The translations under genes and the position numbers were made by a program. The notes beneath the pieces were generated by a model that worked only from the letters and a program-made list of their open reading frames with translations, ran no database searches and was not told where the DNA came from. This document shows, piece by piece, positions 27,902 to 37,221 of a stretch of DNA of 64,000 nucleotides. Source of the DNA: Gammaproteobacteria bacterium (GTDB lineage Bacteria; Pseudomonadota; Gammaproteobacteria; UBA6186; Azoamicaceae); contig JAUIIV010000001.1 in assembly GCA_030431675.1 (NCBI GenBank), positions 248,001 through 312,000 of the forward strand, in the 5' to 3' direction. Position 1 is the stretch's first letter. Each line of letters begins with the position of its first letter.

Positions 27902-28933
27902 TTATCCTATTTCTGCTGCTAATGCTTCGCCTGTAGCTAATATTTTAGTTTGCGCAATAGCAGTTTTTTCATTATTTTGTAAAGATTGTTGTGCAGCATG
28001 CAATACTTTTATTACTGATAATGCCTCATCGGCATCCGTACGTGGCTTAGAGCGATTGGCGACAGATTCTACAAAATGCTGACACTCTAATTTCAAGGGC
28101 TCTAATGGATTTATTGCTATGCTAATTGCTGATGCAGGGTTTGGCATTGGCACTCCTGCATGTTCAGTAACTTTATGTTGATATACTTTTAATTTATCTT
28201 CCCATGGCAAACAATCATCAAAAACGGCCATGCCAGAGCTACCCACTACTATTAGTTTTTGCTCTTTATACGGATGCATTCGTGAAACATGAACTTGCGC
28301 CTGCAAGCCATCTGCAAAGTTTATATTAAGGTTGACTGTATCATGTGCACCGGGCTCTACTTGGCACGCACCACTAGCAAACACTTCCCGTGGTTCTGCA
28401 GAAGCTAATGCCAAAATCATCGAGAGATCATGCGGCGCAAAATCCCAAAGAATATTTTCATCATATCTAAAGTGACCAAAGTTTAGTCGGCTTGAACTAA
28501 TATAGTTAATTTTGCCTAATTCACCACGCTGTACCAGTCTAGCTAGTGATCTAAAAGCCGGATGATATTGTAATAAATGGCCAACCATTACACAGCGCTT
28601 ATTATTTTTAGCCAAACTTTGTAGCTCTAATGCATCAGCCAATTTGAGCGTAAATGGTTTTTCTATAAATACATCTTTACCAGCTAGCAACAGTTTCTTT
28701 GCTAATGAAAAATGCTGGCCTGCAGGAGCGGCAATCATAACCGCATGTATATCACTAGCTAACAATTGGTCTAGAGTTTTTGCTGCAACCCCAAACTCAA
28801 CAGCAAATTTTTTAGCTTGATCAGGATTATGATCACAAACAGCAGCAAGTGCGCCAATCTCAGAAATATTCCTGATTAAGTTCTTACCCCAATAACCGCA
28901 ACCAATAACCGCAACACTAATCTTCGTATTCAT
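27902..28933 (-). CDS. Gfo/Idh/MocA family sugar oxidoreductase (WbpB/GnnA-like)
   Basis: This 343-residue enzyme has an N-terminal Rossmann fold (VAVIGCGYWGKNLIRN), the EKPFTL motif near residue 92 with the conserved Lys, and DFAPHDLSMIL in the C-terminal domain. It should oxidise the C3 hydroxyl of a UDP-sugar, giving the substrate for the adjacent aminotransferase. The pair forms a two-gene operon transcribed away from the 29.1-kb hypothetical gene. Confidence 0.88.
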   Translation of the reverse strand: MNTKISVAVIGCGYWGKNLIRNISEIGALAAVCDHNPDQAKKFAVEFGVAAKTLDQLLASDIHAVMIAAPAGQHFSLAKKLLLAGKDVFIEKPFTLKLADALELQSLAKNNKRCVMVGHLLQYHPAFRSLARLVQRGELGKINYISSSRLNFGHFRYDENILWDFAPHDLSMILALASAEPREVFASGACQVEPGAHDTVNLNINFADGLQAQVHVSRMHPYKEQKLIVVGSSGMAVFDDCLPWEDKLKVYQHKVTEHAGVPMPNPASAISIAINPLEPLKLECQHFVESVANRSKPRTDADEALSVIKVLHAAQQSLQNNEKTAIAQTKILATGEALAAEIG

Positions 28934-29033
28934 AACCAGCTCGACTAAGAATAATTAAATGTGTATTTTGAGCAATAGCTTGGCAAAACACAAGTTTATT
29001 TACCAAATATGTAAGGCGGATTACTTTTTATCA

Positions 29034-29055
29034 GCTTAGATCAAACAGTCTAAGC
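29034..29055. other. Perfect dyad (possible operator or hairpin)
   Basis: GCTTAGA and TCTAAGC form a perfect 7-bp inverted repeat around an 8-nt spacer. It lies 48 nt after the end of the 392-residue gene and about 100 nt before the oxidoreductase start. No T-run follows on either strand, so a simple terminator is unlikely. Confidence 0.4.
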
Positions 29056-29102
29056 ATCTAATATGTTTAGCGATACATAACAGCTATTTTGTTTGCATAT
29101 TT

Positions 29103-30281
29103 TTAAGCGTCAGAAAGACTTGGGGTTGTTGCTAGATTATTTCCTTCCACTTCCTTACTCAATGGCAAAGCTTTTTTTGAAGTAGCTGGAGCCCCTTCGC
29201 TAGTGACGGTCGTAAAAGCTGACAGCAGTAAAGCTCCCCCCTTAGAAGCTAAGACAACAGGAGGAGGAATTTGCATTAAGCTATTAAGTATAGCTTCTTC
29301 TTCAGGAGTATGTTCTGCCACTAAAGCAGTCGCTATTAATCTCTGGTAAAGTGTATCAGAGTAACTGTCCGGACTATTAGGTTCAAGAATTAATGGAACT
29401 CCACGCGTAACCTTAAAATGAAGCTCTATCAGTTCTTCAGGGACATTGCCAATACGGTAAAAGATTAACTCAAAAAGCATATAAAACGCTTTCTGCATAA
29501 TAGGTTCTTCGTGCGCACCCTCTTCACTACTAATCCATGACGAAGCACAGCCTATATGCTTTGGCGCATTTGTCTGTCGTATATCAATAACATTTTTTGC
29601 AACACCTTTTTTTTCATATGATAGAAGAGACATCCTACACAAGTGTGGTATGATTCCACCTATAGTCCCCAAGATATCACACACAGATAAAATATTACCC
29701 TTTTCTTTTGCATCTACAGCACGCTGCCTAAGAATTTGCATTAAGAGCTTAATTGCAGGATTCGCTAATGTCTCATCTAAGTATAGTATCATTTGTTGTA
29801 CTAATTTTTCTCCTTCTAAACTTTGTACATTTATCAATACGCAAGACGCCATAATGTGAAAATTTGGCGGGAAAATACCCACCTGTCTTGAAAACAATAA
29901 AAAGGGCTTAGCATGTGGGTACGTTTTCTTATTCCTAGATTGCTGTGGCACGCCTGTAGCGTACCTTAGAAGTTCTTTAGGTAATTGTAAGTTTGCCTGT
30001 GTATAAACCCGAAATAGACTATTTGTAGCATCCTTGCGAGCTAAAACATATGGTTTCAATAAATCACCAGCAAGAGAAGGAAGACTGTGGGCAATTAGAA
30101 AATTAACAAGTTCTCTGGTATACGGCGGTATATCTAAAGAGTCTATATACTTAAAAACTATCTTGAGATTTTTGTTCCATCTATGACTTGTAAATAAATT
30201 TCGAAGAGCGTCCTCTGTTTCTTTTGAATCAACCCAAATATTAAACTCTTCATTAGGATATTGTTTTCTAGTAACTAACAA
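29103..30281 (-). CDS. Hypothetical protein (392 aa), unusual start region
   Basis: I do not recognise this protein. It is soluble and largely helical with no signal peptide. The N-terminal half has HRWNKNLKIVFKYIDSL and LLKPYVLARKD segments and the middle is leucine- and isoleucine-rich. The C-terminal 35 residues are rich in Ser, Thr, Ala and Glu, as often seen in Dot/Icm effector tails, but that is weak evidence. The first usable in-frame start is a TTG at 30281 with no Shine-Dalgarno. A good AAGGAG site upstream instead serves an ATG in another frame that stops after seven codons. Confidence 0.65.
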   Translation of the reverse strand: MLVTRKQYPNEEFNIWVDSKETEDALRNLFTSHRWNKNLKIVFKYIDSLDIPPYTRELVNFLIAHSLPSLAGDLLKPYVLARKDATNSLFRVYTQANLQLPKELLRYATGVPQQSRNKKTYPHAKPFLLFSRQVGIFPPNFHIMASCVLINVQSLEGEKLVQQMILYLDETLANPAIKLLMQILRQRAVDAKEKGNILSVCDILGTIGGIIPHLCRMSLLSYEKKGVAKNVIDIRQTNAPKHIGCASSWISSEEGAHEEPIMQKAFYMLFELIFYRIGNVPEELIELHFKVTRGVPLILEPNSPDSYSDTLYQRLIATALVAEHTPEEEAILNSLMQIPPPVVLASKGGALLLSAFTTVTSEGAPATSKKALPLSKEVEGNNLATTPSLSDA

Positions 30282-30397
30282 GTATGGCCATATATATGCT
30301 CTCCTTATGTACCATTAGCTATTATTATCAGAAATATTCCGACGGCATTATATACTTACAATATAAGAATTAAAAGAGCTGATTAACAAGCACAGAT

Positions 30398-30413
30398 TTA
30401 GTTTTAAAACTAA
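30398..30413. other. 16-bp perfect AT-rich palindrome
   Basis: TTAGTTTTAAAACTAA is a perfect palindrome in the gap between the tRNA 3' end and the hypothetical gene. It could be a protein-binding site or contribute to transcription ending. In AT-rich DNA it may also be chance. Confidence 0.35.
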
Positions 30414-30451
30414 TTAGATGTAAATGTGTAATAGACTTAGGACTATGAAAA

Positions 30452-30528
30452 TGGTGGGCCCACTAGGACTCGAACCTAGGACCAAAGGATTATGAGTCCT
30501 CTGCTCTAACCAACTGAGCTATGGGCCC
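30452..30528 (-). tRNA. tRNA with CAU anticodon, probably tRNA-Ile2 (lysidine type)
   Basis: This is a complete 77-nt cloverleaf with encoded CCA. Acceptor arm GGGCCCA pairs with TGGGCCC; the D-arm contains AGCTCAGTTGGTTAGAGC; the anticodon loop is CTCATAA (CAU); the T-arm contains GGTTCGAACC. The C4-G69 and C5-G68 acceptor pairs and the position next to rpoD (as for ileX in E. coli) favour tRNA-Ile read by TilS over elongator tRNA-Met. It is not an initiator tRNA, because the first base pair is a proper G-C. It starts 20 nt after the rpoD stop, same strand. Confidence 0.93.
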
Positions 30529-30548
30529 GCCGCGGGGTGATTATACCG

Positions 30549-32420
30549 CTATTCTTCGTCTTCCTCAAGAAAACTACGCAATTGCTCGGCTCTGCTTGGC
30601 TGACGCAACTTACGTAACGCTTTGGCCTCAATCTGACGAATACGCTCGCGAGTTACATCAAACTGCTTACCTACTTCTTCCAAAGTATGATCAGTATTCA
30701 TATCTATACCAAAACGCATACGTAATACTTTGGCCTCACGCGGTGTTAGACCTTCCAATATTACTTTGACACACTCACGCAGCCCTTCCACAGTTGCAGC
30801 ATCAACCGGTGACAACGCTGCTACATCCTCGATAAAATCACCTAAGCGTGAATCTTCATCATCACCAATTACAGTTTCCATAGAAATAGGCTCTTTAGAG
30901 ATCTTCATCGTTTTACGAATCTTATCTTCAGGCAAACCCATAACCTTAGATAATTCCTCAGGTGTTGCTTCTCTACCCATTTCTTGTAACATTTGTCGTG
31001 CCACACGATTAAGCTTGTTAATGGTTTCTATCATATGTACAGGGATACGAATTGTACGCGCCTGATCAGCAATAGAACGAGTAATGGCTTGCCTAATCCA
31101 CCATGTAGCATAAGTAGAAAACTTATACCCGCGACGGTATTCAAACTTATCAACGGCCTTCATCAAACCAATATTACCTTCTTGAATTAAATCTAAGAAT
31201 TGTAGTCCACGATTGGTATACTTTTTGGCAATTGAGATAACCAATCGCAAATTAGCTTCAACCATTTCCTTTTTAGCGCGCTTGGCTTTGGCTTCACTAA
31301 TCGACATACGTCGGTTTAAATCTTTGATCTCTGCGATACTCAATCCAGTTTCTTTTTCTAGCGCCAATAAATTTTCCTGCGCAGCAAGAATATCGTCTTT
31401 TACAGCCTTCAAAGATTCTGCATAGTCAGTACCTTTAACATGCTTATTTAACCATTTAAGGTTTGTTTCTTGCTCTGGAAATGAGGTAATAAACACCTGT
31501 TTAGGCATCTTGCCATGTTTTACACATAGCTTCATCACAGTGCGTTCTTGTAAGCGCACTCGCTCTAAAAGAGCACGCATCTTAGCAATTAAACCATCAA
31601 ATACTCGTGGCACAAACTTAAAGCGGGTTAATAATCCACCCAATTCTGCATGAGCTTCCTTAGTTTTCTTATGTTGTCGACCGTGCTTAGTTTCACACTT
31701 TATAGTGTTAAGAATTAACTCTCGTAATTCATCAAAACGTGCGATGATAACTTCCATTGGCACACTTGGATTAGCATTATCATCATCTTCTGTAGCATCC
31801 AGCTGTTCACCAATTTCTTCTTCGTCATCATCAGCTTCTTCAGCAGTCTCTAATTCTTGCTCTTCATCTGTATTACTATCTTCAAAACTATCATTATCAA
31901 AAAAGCCATTAATAACTTCGTTGAAACGCATTTCACTATTTTTTACTTTCTCTAAATTACCAATTAAGTCTTCCAATATCATTGGGTATTCTGCAAATGT
32001 AAGGGTAACATCACGCACACCCTCTTCAATGCGTTTGGCAATGGCAATTTCACCTTTGCGAGTTAGCAGCTCTACCGTTCCCATTTCACGCATATACATG
32101 CGCACTGGATCAGTAGTACGGCCCAGCTCAGCCCCAGAGGTAACTAAAGCAGCAGCTTCCTCAACAGCTTCATCTGATACATCTAAGTTAGACTCATCAT
32201 CTTCGATAACCCTGTCAGAGTCTCGATCCATTTCGTAGACAGCAATGCCTAAGTCATCAAACATCTGAATAATGTCTTCGATTTGCCCAGAGTCAACCAA
32301 ATCGTCAGGCAAATGATCACTCACCTCTGCATAGGTTAAATAACCTTTATCTTTACCACGCGCAATAAGCGCTTTTATTTGTGAAGCTTGCTGTTGCTGC
32401 TCTGGATCTGCGTAACTCAT
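30549..32420 (-). CDS. rpoD: RNA polymerase sigma factor RpoD (sigma70)
   Basis: This 623-residue primary sigma factor has region 1.1 at the N-terminus, region 1.2 ([21 protein letters not shown]) and a long acidic non-conserved insert (about 185-225). Region 2 ([44 protein letters not shown]) is followed by region 3 and region 4 with the [27 protein letters not shown] helix-turn-helix. I chose the ATG at 32420; a TTG three codons upstream is in frame. It is the last protein gene of the rpsU-yqeY-dnaG-rpoD cluster and the target of the 6S RNA at 0.9 kb. Confidence 0.97.
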   Translation of the reverse strand: MSYADPEQQQQASQIKALIARGKDKGYLTYAEVSDHLPDDLVDSGQIEDIIQMFDDLGIAVYEMDRDSDRVIEDDESNLDVSDEAVEEAAALVTSGAELGRTTDPVRMYMREMGTVELLTRKGEIAIAKRIEEGVRDVTLTFAEYPMILEDLIGNLEKVKNSEMRFNEVINGFFDNDSFEDSNTDEEQELETAEEADDDEEEIGEQLDATEDDDNANPSVPMEVIIARFDELRELILNTIKCETKHGRQHKKTKEAHAELGGLLTRFKFVPRVFDGLIAKMRALLERVRLQERTVMKLCVKHGKMPKQVFITSFPEQETNLKWLNKHVKGTDYAESLKAVKDDILAAQENLLALEKETGLSIAEIKDLNRRMSISEAKAKRAKKEMVEANLRLVISIAKKYTNRGLQFLDLIQEGNIGLMKAVDKFEYRRGYKFSTYATWWIRQAITRSIADQARTIRIPVHMIETINKLNRVARQMLQEMGREATPEELSKVMGLPEDKIRKTMKISKEPISMETVIGDDEDSRLGDFIEDVAALSPVDAATVEGLRECVKVILEGLTPREAKVLRMRFGIDMNTDHTLEEVGKQFDVTRERIRQIEAKALRKLRQPSRAEQLRSFLEEDEE

Positions 32421-32507
32421 AATATTCAATCTCTATATAGTTAATTATGTAACGTACAAATTTCCAAAATAATTTGATTGTAACCTGTACAACTTATTTA
32501 ATCTACT

Positions 32508-34289
32508 CTATTTTGGGCCCATATCCTGTAATAATTGCTGCATACGCACCTTCTCCTCCGCTGATAAATCATTTTTTTTAGCTTTGACTAATAATTTCTC
32601 TAACACTAACTCATCTTGTCGCTTACGTAATACATTTAGAGCATCGACAAATTCTTGCTTAAAGCCATTCTCAGGCACCAACCTAGCAATTCCTCTCAGT
32701 TGAGCAGGAATAAAATATCTAGCCAGTTGTGCAGATAATCGCTGTTTAACTTGTTCATCTTCTGCTGCAGGATCACTTTGTAATATTTCACCGACAGCTG
32801 CCAATAGTTTACATCCTGCTATATCTACACCCTCTATGCCAACTAAAGGTGGCAAATCCTCCAATAATTCGCGGTGAGAAAATAATAGAGCTACTGCTCG
32901 CATTGCTGGCGACACCAAAACCAACTCTTGTATACCACGTTGTTTGTTATCAAAAACTGGCTGACTAAACTCATTCCACCTATTTTGGGGTGGTATAGAC
33001 TTTTTATGCAACTTCCCTGATTCTACCTTAACCAAATCTGCTAGACGGTCAAACAGCATTGTCTTTAACAACCCTTCCGGTAATTTTTCTAAATGGTGTT
33101 TAATGTCATTTGCTACCTGTACACGTCCGTCGATTTGCTGCAAATCTGCTTGCTTTGCGATTGTTTCAAAGAGATAGTCTGGTAAAGATATCGCCTGCTT
33201 AATTTCATCCTCTAGTGCTGAAGCACCATGCGCTCTAACATAAGAATCTGGATCAAGGCCATTAGGCAAAAGTAAAAACTTAATTCTGTGTTTGTCATCT
33301 AATAATGGCAGGCACAACTCTAATGCTCTCCATGCTGCCTTGCGTCCTGCTTTGTCGCCATCAAAACAAAAAACTATTTCCGTCGCATGTTTGAATAACA
33401 ATTTGATATGATGACTGGTACATGCAGTTCCTAAAGTAGCAACTACATTTTGGATCCCGACTTGGGCTAAAGCAACAACATCCATGTAGCCTTCTACTAC
33501 AAGAACTCTATCAGCTTCGGTAATTGCCTGACGAGCTTCATACAAACCGTACAACTCATAGCTTTTATTAAATGCTGGGGTCTCAGGCGAGTTTAAATAT
33601 TTTGGCTCATTCGAGTTTTTCTCTATAACTCGTCCACCAAATCCAATTACGTTGCCACGTCGATTACGTATCGGAAACATAATGCGATTACGAAAACGAT
33701 CGTAATATCTATCGTCACGATTTACTAACAAACCTGCCATAACTCCAGTATCTCTAGCCTGCCTTTCTGCAGGAAAAGTATTTAATAAGTTATCCCAACC
33801 AGGGGGCGCAAAACCTAGCTGAAACCTTTTTGCTACTATGCCGGTCAGACCTCGATCCTTAAGATACTGTACTGCATGTTTCGCAACAGAGTGTTCGCGT
33901 AACTGCTGGGCATAAAACGAACTAGCCTCTGACAGAACATTATAGATCAAATTTTGCTGTGCAAACTTTGGATCCTCTTCAATGACCGGCATTGATAAAC
34001 CAGCTTGAGTCGCTAACAGTTCGACAGCTTCCACAAAACTAACACCAGTCTTTTCTTTTAAAAATTGAATTGCATCACCACTAACCCCACAACCAAAGCA
34101 ATGATAAAACTGTTTACTTTGATTTACTGAGAAAGAAGGAGTTTTTTCATTATGAAAAGGACAGCATGCCATGAAGTTGGCACCAGTTTTACGTAAAGAA
34201 ACATGTTCGCCGATGACCTCAACTATATCTACACGAGATAATAAGGTTTTAATAAAGTCTTCTGGAATACGCCCTGGTGAATTACTCAC
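32508..34289 (-). CDS. dnaG: DNA primase DnaG
   Basis: This 593-residue primase has the N-terminal zinc ribbon ACCPFHNEKTPSF to YHCFGCG (Cys/His/Cys/Cys ligands), the catalytic core with FGGRVIE and the TOPRIM segment VLVVEGYMDVVAL near residue 265, then FDGDKAGRKAA. A C-terminal helical domain for DnaB contact follows. It makes RNA primers at the replication fork. It lies 15 nt after yqeY and 87 nt before rpoD. Confidence 0.96.
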   Translation of the reverse strand: MSNSPGRIPEDFIKTLLSRVDIVEVIGEHVSLRKTGANFMACCPFHNEKTPSFSVNQSKQFYHCFGCGVSGDAIQFLKEKTGVSFVEAVELLATQAGLSMPVIEEDPKFAQQNLIYNVLSEASSFYAQQLREHSVAKHAVQYLKDRGLTGIVAKRFQLGFAPPGWDNLLNTFPAERQARDTGVMAGLLVNRDDRYYDRFRNRIMFPIRNRRGNVIGFGGRVIEKNSNEPKYLNSPETPAFNKSYELYGLYEARQAITEADRVLVVEGYMDVVALAQVGIQNVVATLGTACTSHHIKLLFKHATEIVFCFDGDKAGRKAAWRALELCLPLLDDKHRIKFLLLPNGLDPDSYVRAHGASALEDEIKQAISLPDYLFETIAKQADLQQIDGRVQVANDIKHHLEKLPEGLLKTMLFDRLADLVKVESGKLHKKSIPPQNRWNEFSQPVFDNKQRGIQELVLVSPAMRAVALLFSHRELLEDLPPLVGIEGVDIAGCKLLAAVGEILQSDPAAEDEQVKQRLSAQLARYFIPAQLRGIARLVPENGFKQEFVDALNVLRKRQDELVLEKLLVKAKKNDLSAEEKVRMQQLLQDMGPK

Positions 34290-34304
34290 TATGTTAGGCC
34301 GGGG

Positions 34305-34757
34305 TTACCCAGACAAAAGCTCTTTGATTAATTTACTAACCTCGCCCATATCAGCTCTCCCCTGTAGTTGAGGCTTTAAGATACCCATTACCTTGCCCAT
34401 ATCTTTAGGGCTTGCAGCTCCTGTAGATTCAATAGCTTGCTGGGTTAATTTACGCACGTCATCACCTGACAATGCTTCAGGCATAAACTCCTGAATAACT
34501 GTCATTTCAGACTGTTCTTTGGCGACTAAGTCATCACGATTTGCGGCAGTAAACTGCTCTATGGAATCACGCCGCTGCTTGATCATCTTATCTAAGATTT
34601 GCAGGGCTATTTGATCAGTAATTTCTATACGCTCATCTACTTCTTTCTGCTTAAAAGCAGCCTGTATTAAACGTATAGTAGCAAGGCGCTCTTTATCCTT
34701 AGCGCGCATTGCTTCTTTCATAGCATCTGTAATACGCTCTTTTAAACTACTTGCCAT
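34305..34757 (-). CDS. yqeY: GatB/YqeY domain-containing protein
   Basis: This 150-residue protein, from the ATG at 34757, is a stand-alone YqeY domain: SLKERITDAMKEAMRAKDKERLATIRLIQAAFK, then FMPEALS and the C-terminal KDMGKVMGILKPQLQGRADMGEVSKLIKE. YqeY resembles the tail domain of GatB that contacts tRNA; its cellular role is unsettled. It is 4 nt after rpsU, the usual neighbour in this cluster. Confidence 0.93.
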   Translation of the reverse strand: MASSLKERITDAMKEAMRAKDKERLATIRLIQAAFKQKEVDERIEITDQIALQILDKMIKQRRDSIEQFTAANRDDLVAKEQSEMTVIQEFMPEALSGDDVRKLTQQAIESTGAASPKDMGKVMGILKPQLQGRADMGEVSKLIKELLSG

Positions 34758-34761
34758 ATTC

Positions 34762-34992
34762 TTAGTGTCGACGATCTCTGGAAGTATCATCAAACATTTG
34801 ACGTTCGCGAGACAACTTCTTGAGTAATCTTTTCTTAGCAGCAGCTATTCTGCGTTGCTTCAACACAGACCCTTTCTGATGAAAAGCGCGGCTACGCAAC
34901 TCTTTTGGAATCCCGGCTTTCTCTACTGCTCTTTTGAATCGACGGATAGCTGAATCAAAAGATTCACCCTCTTTTACTCGCACACTCGGCAT
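34762..34992 (-). CDS. rpsU: 30S ribosomal protein S21
   Basis: This 76-residue basic protein begins MPSVRVKEGESFDSAIRRF and contains FKRAVEKAGIPKELRSR, the S21 signature. The C-terminus (QMFDDTSRDRRH) is a few residues longer than in E. coli. I chose the ATG at 34992; an in-frame ATG two codons upstream also exists. It heads the macromolecular synthesis cluster. Confidence 0.95.
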   Translation of the reverse strand: MPSVRVKEGESFDSAIRRFKRAVEKAGIPKELRSRAFHQKGSVLKQRRIAAAKKRLLKKLSRERQMFDDTSRDRRH

Positions 34993-35097
34993 TAACATTC
35001 ACCCCACTAACTTAATTATGCCTAATATCAGGCTTGGTTCAACATTGTAAGACAATTCTCTAAGATTGCAAGGATTAAATCCTCTCTCATGCCTATT

Positions 35098-36030
35098 TTA
35101 AGAATAAGGTTTATAAGTTCCACCAACATTAGAACTTTTTGTGCATGCAGCGTCTACTGGAATTGGCATGTCAAGCGATCTACCAGAAGTAGGGTCAATG
35201 TAACCTGTATTGTCACCTGCATTGAAACCGCATCTATCAAAAAAGTAAGTTAATGCTTGGCCGCCACCAATACCACCAATAAGGCTGGCCAATACACTAT
35301 CCTCTACATGGCTTTCCTCTGCCTGCCCCTGATTAGCAGTGTCGCCACCACGATCATCTAAACCAATCGTACTGTTTGCGAATTCACATGCCCAAGTAAA
35401 TGAATTTTGCACGCCTTCCATAATGTAATAAGCATCCGCTTTCCAATCGTGAGAGCACATCCAATCGACACAATAATTCATACCTTCATGCGTTTTTCCT
35501 AGAAGATATTCACAACCACCCTTTACTGACTTGTACGTATATTTAAGACCGAATGCTGCTATACGAGGCCCCCAATACCACGATGCCACTGTTACAGGGA
35601 ATGCAGTGCACTCAAAGGCTAGTGCGCCAAAATATTCTTTAGCCATAAAAGAGGGTACATTGCCAGATACTTTTGCAAATATCGGCCAGACCCAATTTCT
35701 AGCAAACGGAGCCACCATTGCTCCTGCAACTTTTGCGGGGAAGTACAAATAAGTAGAATAGCTTGGCAAATAGGTATCTAAACCTGAAGTTATACGAAAA
35801 AGTCGGTGACCTTCCACTTCAGCTGCAATTTTAGTAGCAAAATTGGTCATACCTGACACAGAATCTCCAGTGGCTTGGCCAGTTACACTGCCAGTCACTG
35901 TGCCAAAAATTTTAGCCCCGATACCGCCAGTAATTTTTAAACCACCTCTATAAACTTTTGTCGCAAAAGGAGCTACTGCTGGACCTCCAATCGACCCGAG
36001 AACTCTACCGAATACTCCTGATAATATCAT
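35098..36030 (-). CDS. Hypothetical glycine-rich protein (310 aa), lineage-specific insert
   Basis: I do not recognise this protein. The first 80 residues are glycine/alanine-rich and weakly amphipathic (LGSIGGPAVAPFATK, GTVTGSVTGQATG). The middle is aromatic, with several Trp and Tyr (WYWGPRIAAFGLKY, WMCSHDW). An acidic linker (NQGQAEESHVED) leads to a tail with GYIDPTSGRSLDMP. Eight or so cysteines are spread through it. A GGGTG ribosome-binding site precedes the ATG. It sits between rpsU and tsaD, which are usually adjacent, so it is an insertion into a conserved arrangement. It could be a secreted or membrane-inserting protein. Confidence 0.7.
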   Translation of the reverse strand: MILSGVFGRVLGSIGGPAVAPFATKVYRGGLKITGGIGAKIFGTVTGSVTGQATGDSVSGMTNFATKIAAEVEGHRLFRITSGLDTYLPSYSTYLYFPAKVAGAMVAPFARNWVWPIFAKVSGNVPSFMAKEYFGALAFECTAFPVTVASWYWGPRIAAFGLKYTYKSVKGGCEYLLGKTHEGMNYCVDWMCSHDWKADAYYIMEGVQNSFTWACEFANSTIGLDDRGGDTANQGQAEESHVEDSVLASLIGGIGGGQALTYFFDRCGFNAGDNTGYIDPTSGRSLDMPIPVDAACTKSSNVGGTYKPYS

Positions 36031-36225
36031 TGAACATACACCCTAAATTTAGAGAAGAAAAACAACATAAGCTGGTATGATAACAAAATAGTGCCCTAAG
36101 AACAACGAGTTACCATTTAATTTTAGATTGATTATTACCTTTATGTTAATACGTTGCAACACCACTTAGGCCAATATCAATAAAACGTACCCCCTATTTT
36201 TTTGCATGTGGTACCATGCTTAATT

Positions 36226-37221
36226 ATGAGGGTATTGGGAATAGAAACTAGTTGTGACGAAACTGGCGTCGCTATCTACGATAGCGAATGTGGTTTAGTT
36301 GCACATACACTGCATTCTCAAGTTGCCTCCCACACAGCTTATGGTGGGGTAGTACCAGAGCTGGCATCGCGCGATCATATCAGGTATTTGATCCCCCTAT
36401 TGGAAGAGATTGATGCCACTGCAGAAAACATCGATGCTATAGCTTATACCAAGGGTCCTGGATTAATTGGTGCACTACTGGTTGGCGCAGGCTTTGCTAA
36501 GGCATTAGGCTATGCTTGGCAAAAACCAACTATTGGGATTCACCATATGGAAGGACATCTCATGGCAGCCTTTTTAGATCCCATAAAACCCACATACCCT
36601 TTTTTAGCGCTCTTGGTCTCTGGTGGACACACCCAAATTATCGCAGCAAGGGAATTTGGTAATTACGAAATTCTTGGTGACACTCTAGATGATGCAGCAG
36701 GTGAGGCATTTGATAAAACTGCTAAACTACTTGGACTAGCTTACCCTGGAGGCCCCTTGTTAGCCAAACTTGCAGAGCAAGGCAGACCCGGCACCTATAA
36801 TTTTCCGCGTCCCATGTTAGATAGACCAGGTTTAGACTTTAGTTTTAGCGGTTTAAAAACTCAAGCTTTATATGCAATTCGTGATAAGAACTTAACGCCA
36901 CAAGAGCAAGCAAATCTAGCCTGTGATTTTGAAGATGCAGTTGTTGATACCCTAGTTAAAAAGTGTATTCGTGCACTAGACCAAACAGGTTTAGATACAT
37001 TAGTGGTTGCAGGTGGAGTAAGTGCTAACAAAAAATTACGCACCAAACTACAGGACTTTGCAACAAAAAAGAAAATAAAAATATTCTATCCTGATTTAAA
37101 ATTTTGTACAGATAATGGCGCAATGATTGCTTACGCTGGCTATGAAAGATACAAGCGAAATTTATTTGATCAATCTTTATCTATACATGCACGTCCACGC
37201 TGGCCACTAGCTGAATGCTAA
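36226..37221 (+). CDS. tsaD: tRNA N6-adenosine threonylcarbamoyltransferase TsaD
   Basis: This 331-residue enzyme makes t6A37 in ANN-decoding tRNAs together with TsaB, TsaE and TsaC. It has [17 protein letters not shown] at the N-terminus, [14 protein letters not shown], the metal-binding [10 protein letters not shown] near residue 107, [19 protein letters not shown] and [14 protein letters not shown] chose the ATG at 36226 because homologues start here. It diverges from the macromolecular synthesis cluster and ends 4 nt into the glycosyltransferase-like gene on the other strand. Confidence 0.96.
   Translation: MRVLGIETSCDETGVAIYDSECGLVAHTLHSQVASHTAYGGVVPELASRDHIRYLIPLLEEIDATAENIDAIAYTKGPGLIGALLVGAGFAKALGYAWQKPTIGIHHMEGHLMAAFLDPIKPTYPFLALLVSGGHTQIIAAREFGNYEILGDTLDDAAGEAFDKTAKLLGLAYPGGPLLAKLAEQGRPGTYNFPRPMLDRPGLDFSFSGLKTQALYAIRDKNLTPQEQANLACDFEDAVVDTLVKKCIRALDQTGLDTLVVAGGVSANKKLRTKLQDFATKKKIKIFYPDLKFCTDNGAMIAYAGYERYKRNLFDQSLSIHARPRWPLAEC

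Noticed and set aside
31705-32238. 177-residue Ser-rich plus-strand open frame
   Set aside because: It is antisense to the acidic insert of rpoD; the Ser-rich pattern is the reverse reading of Asp/Glu codons.
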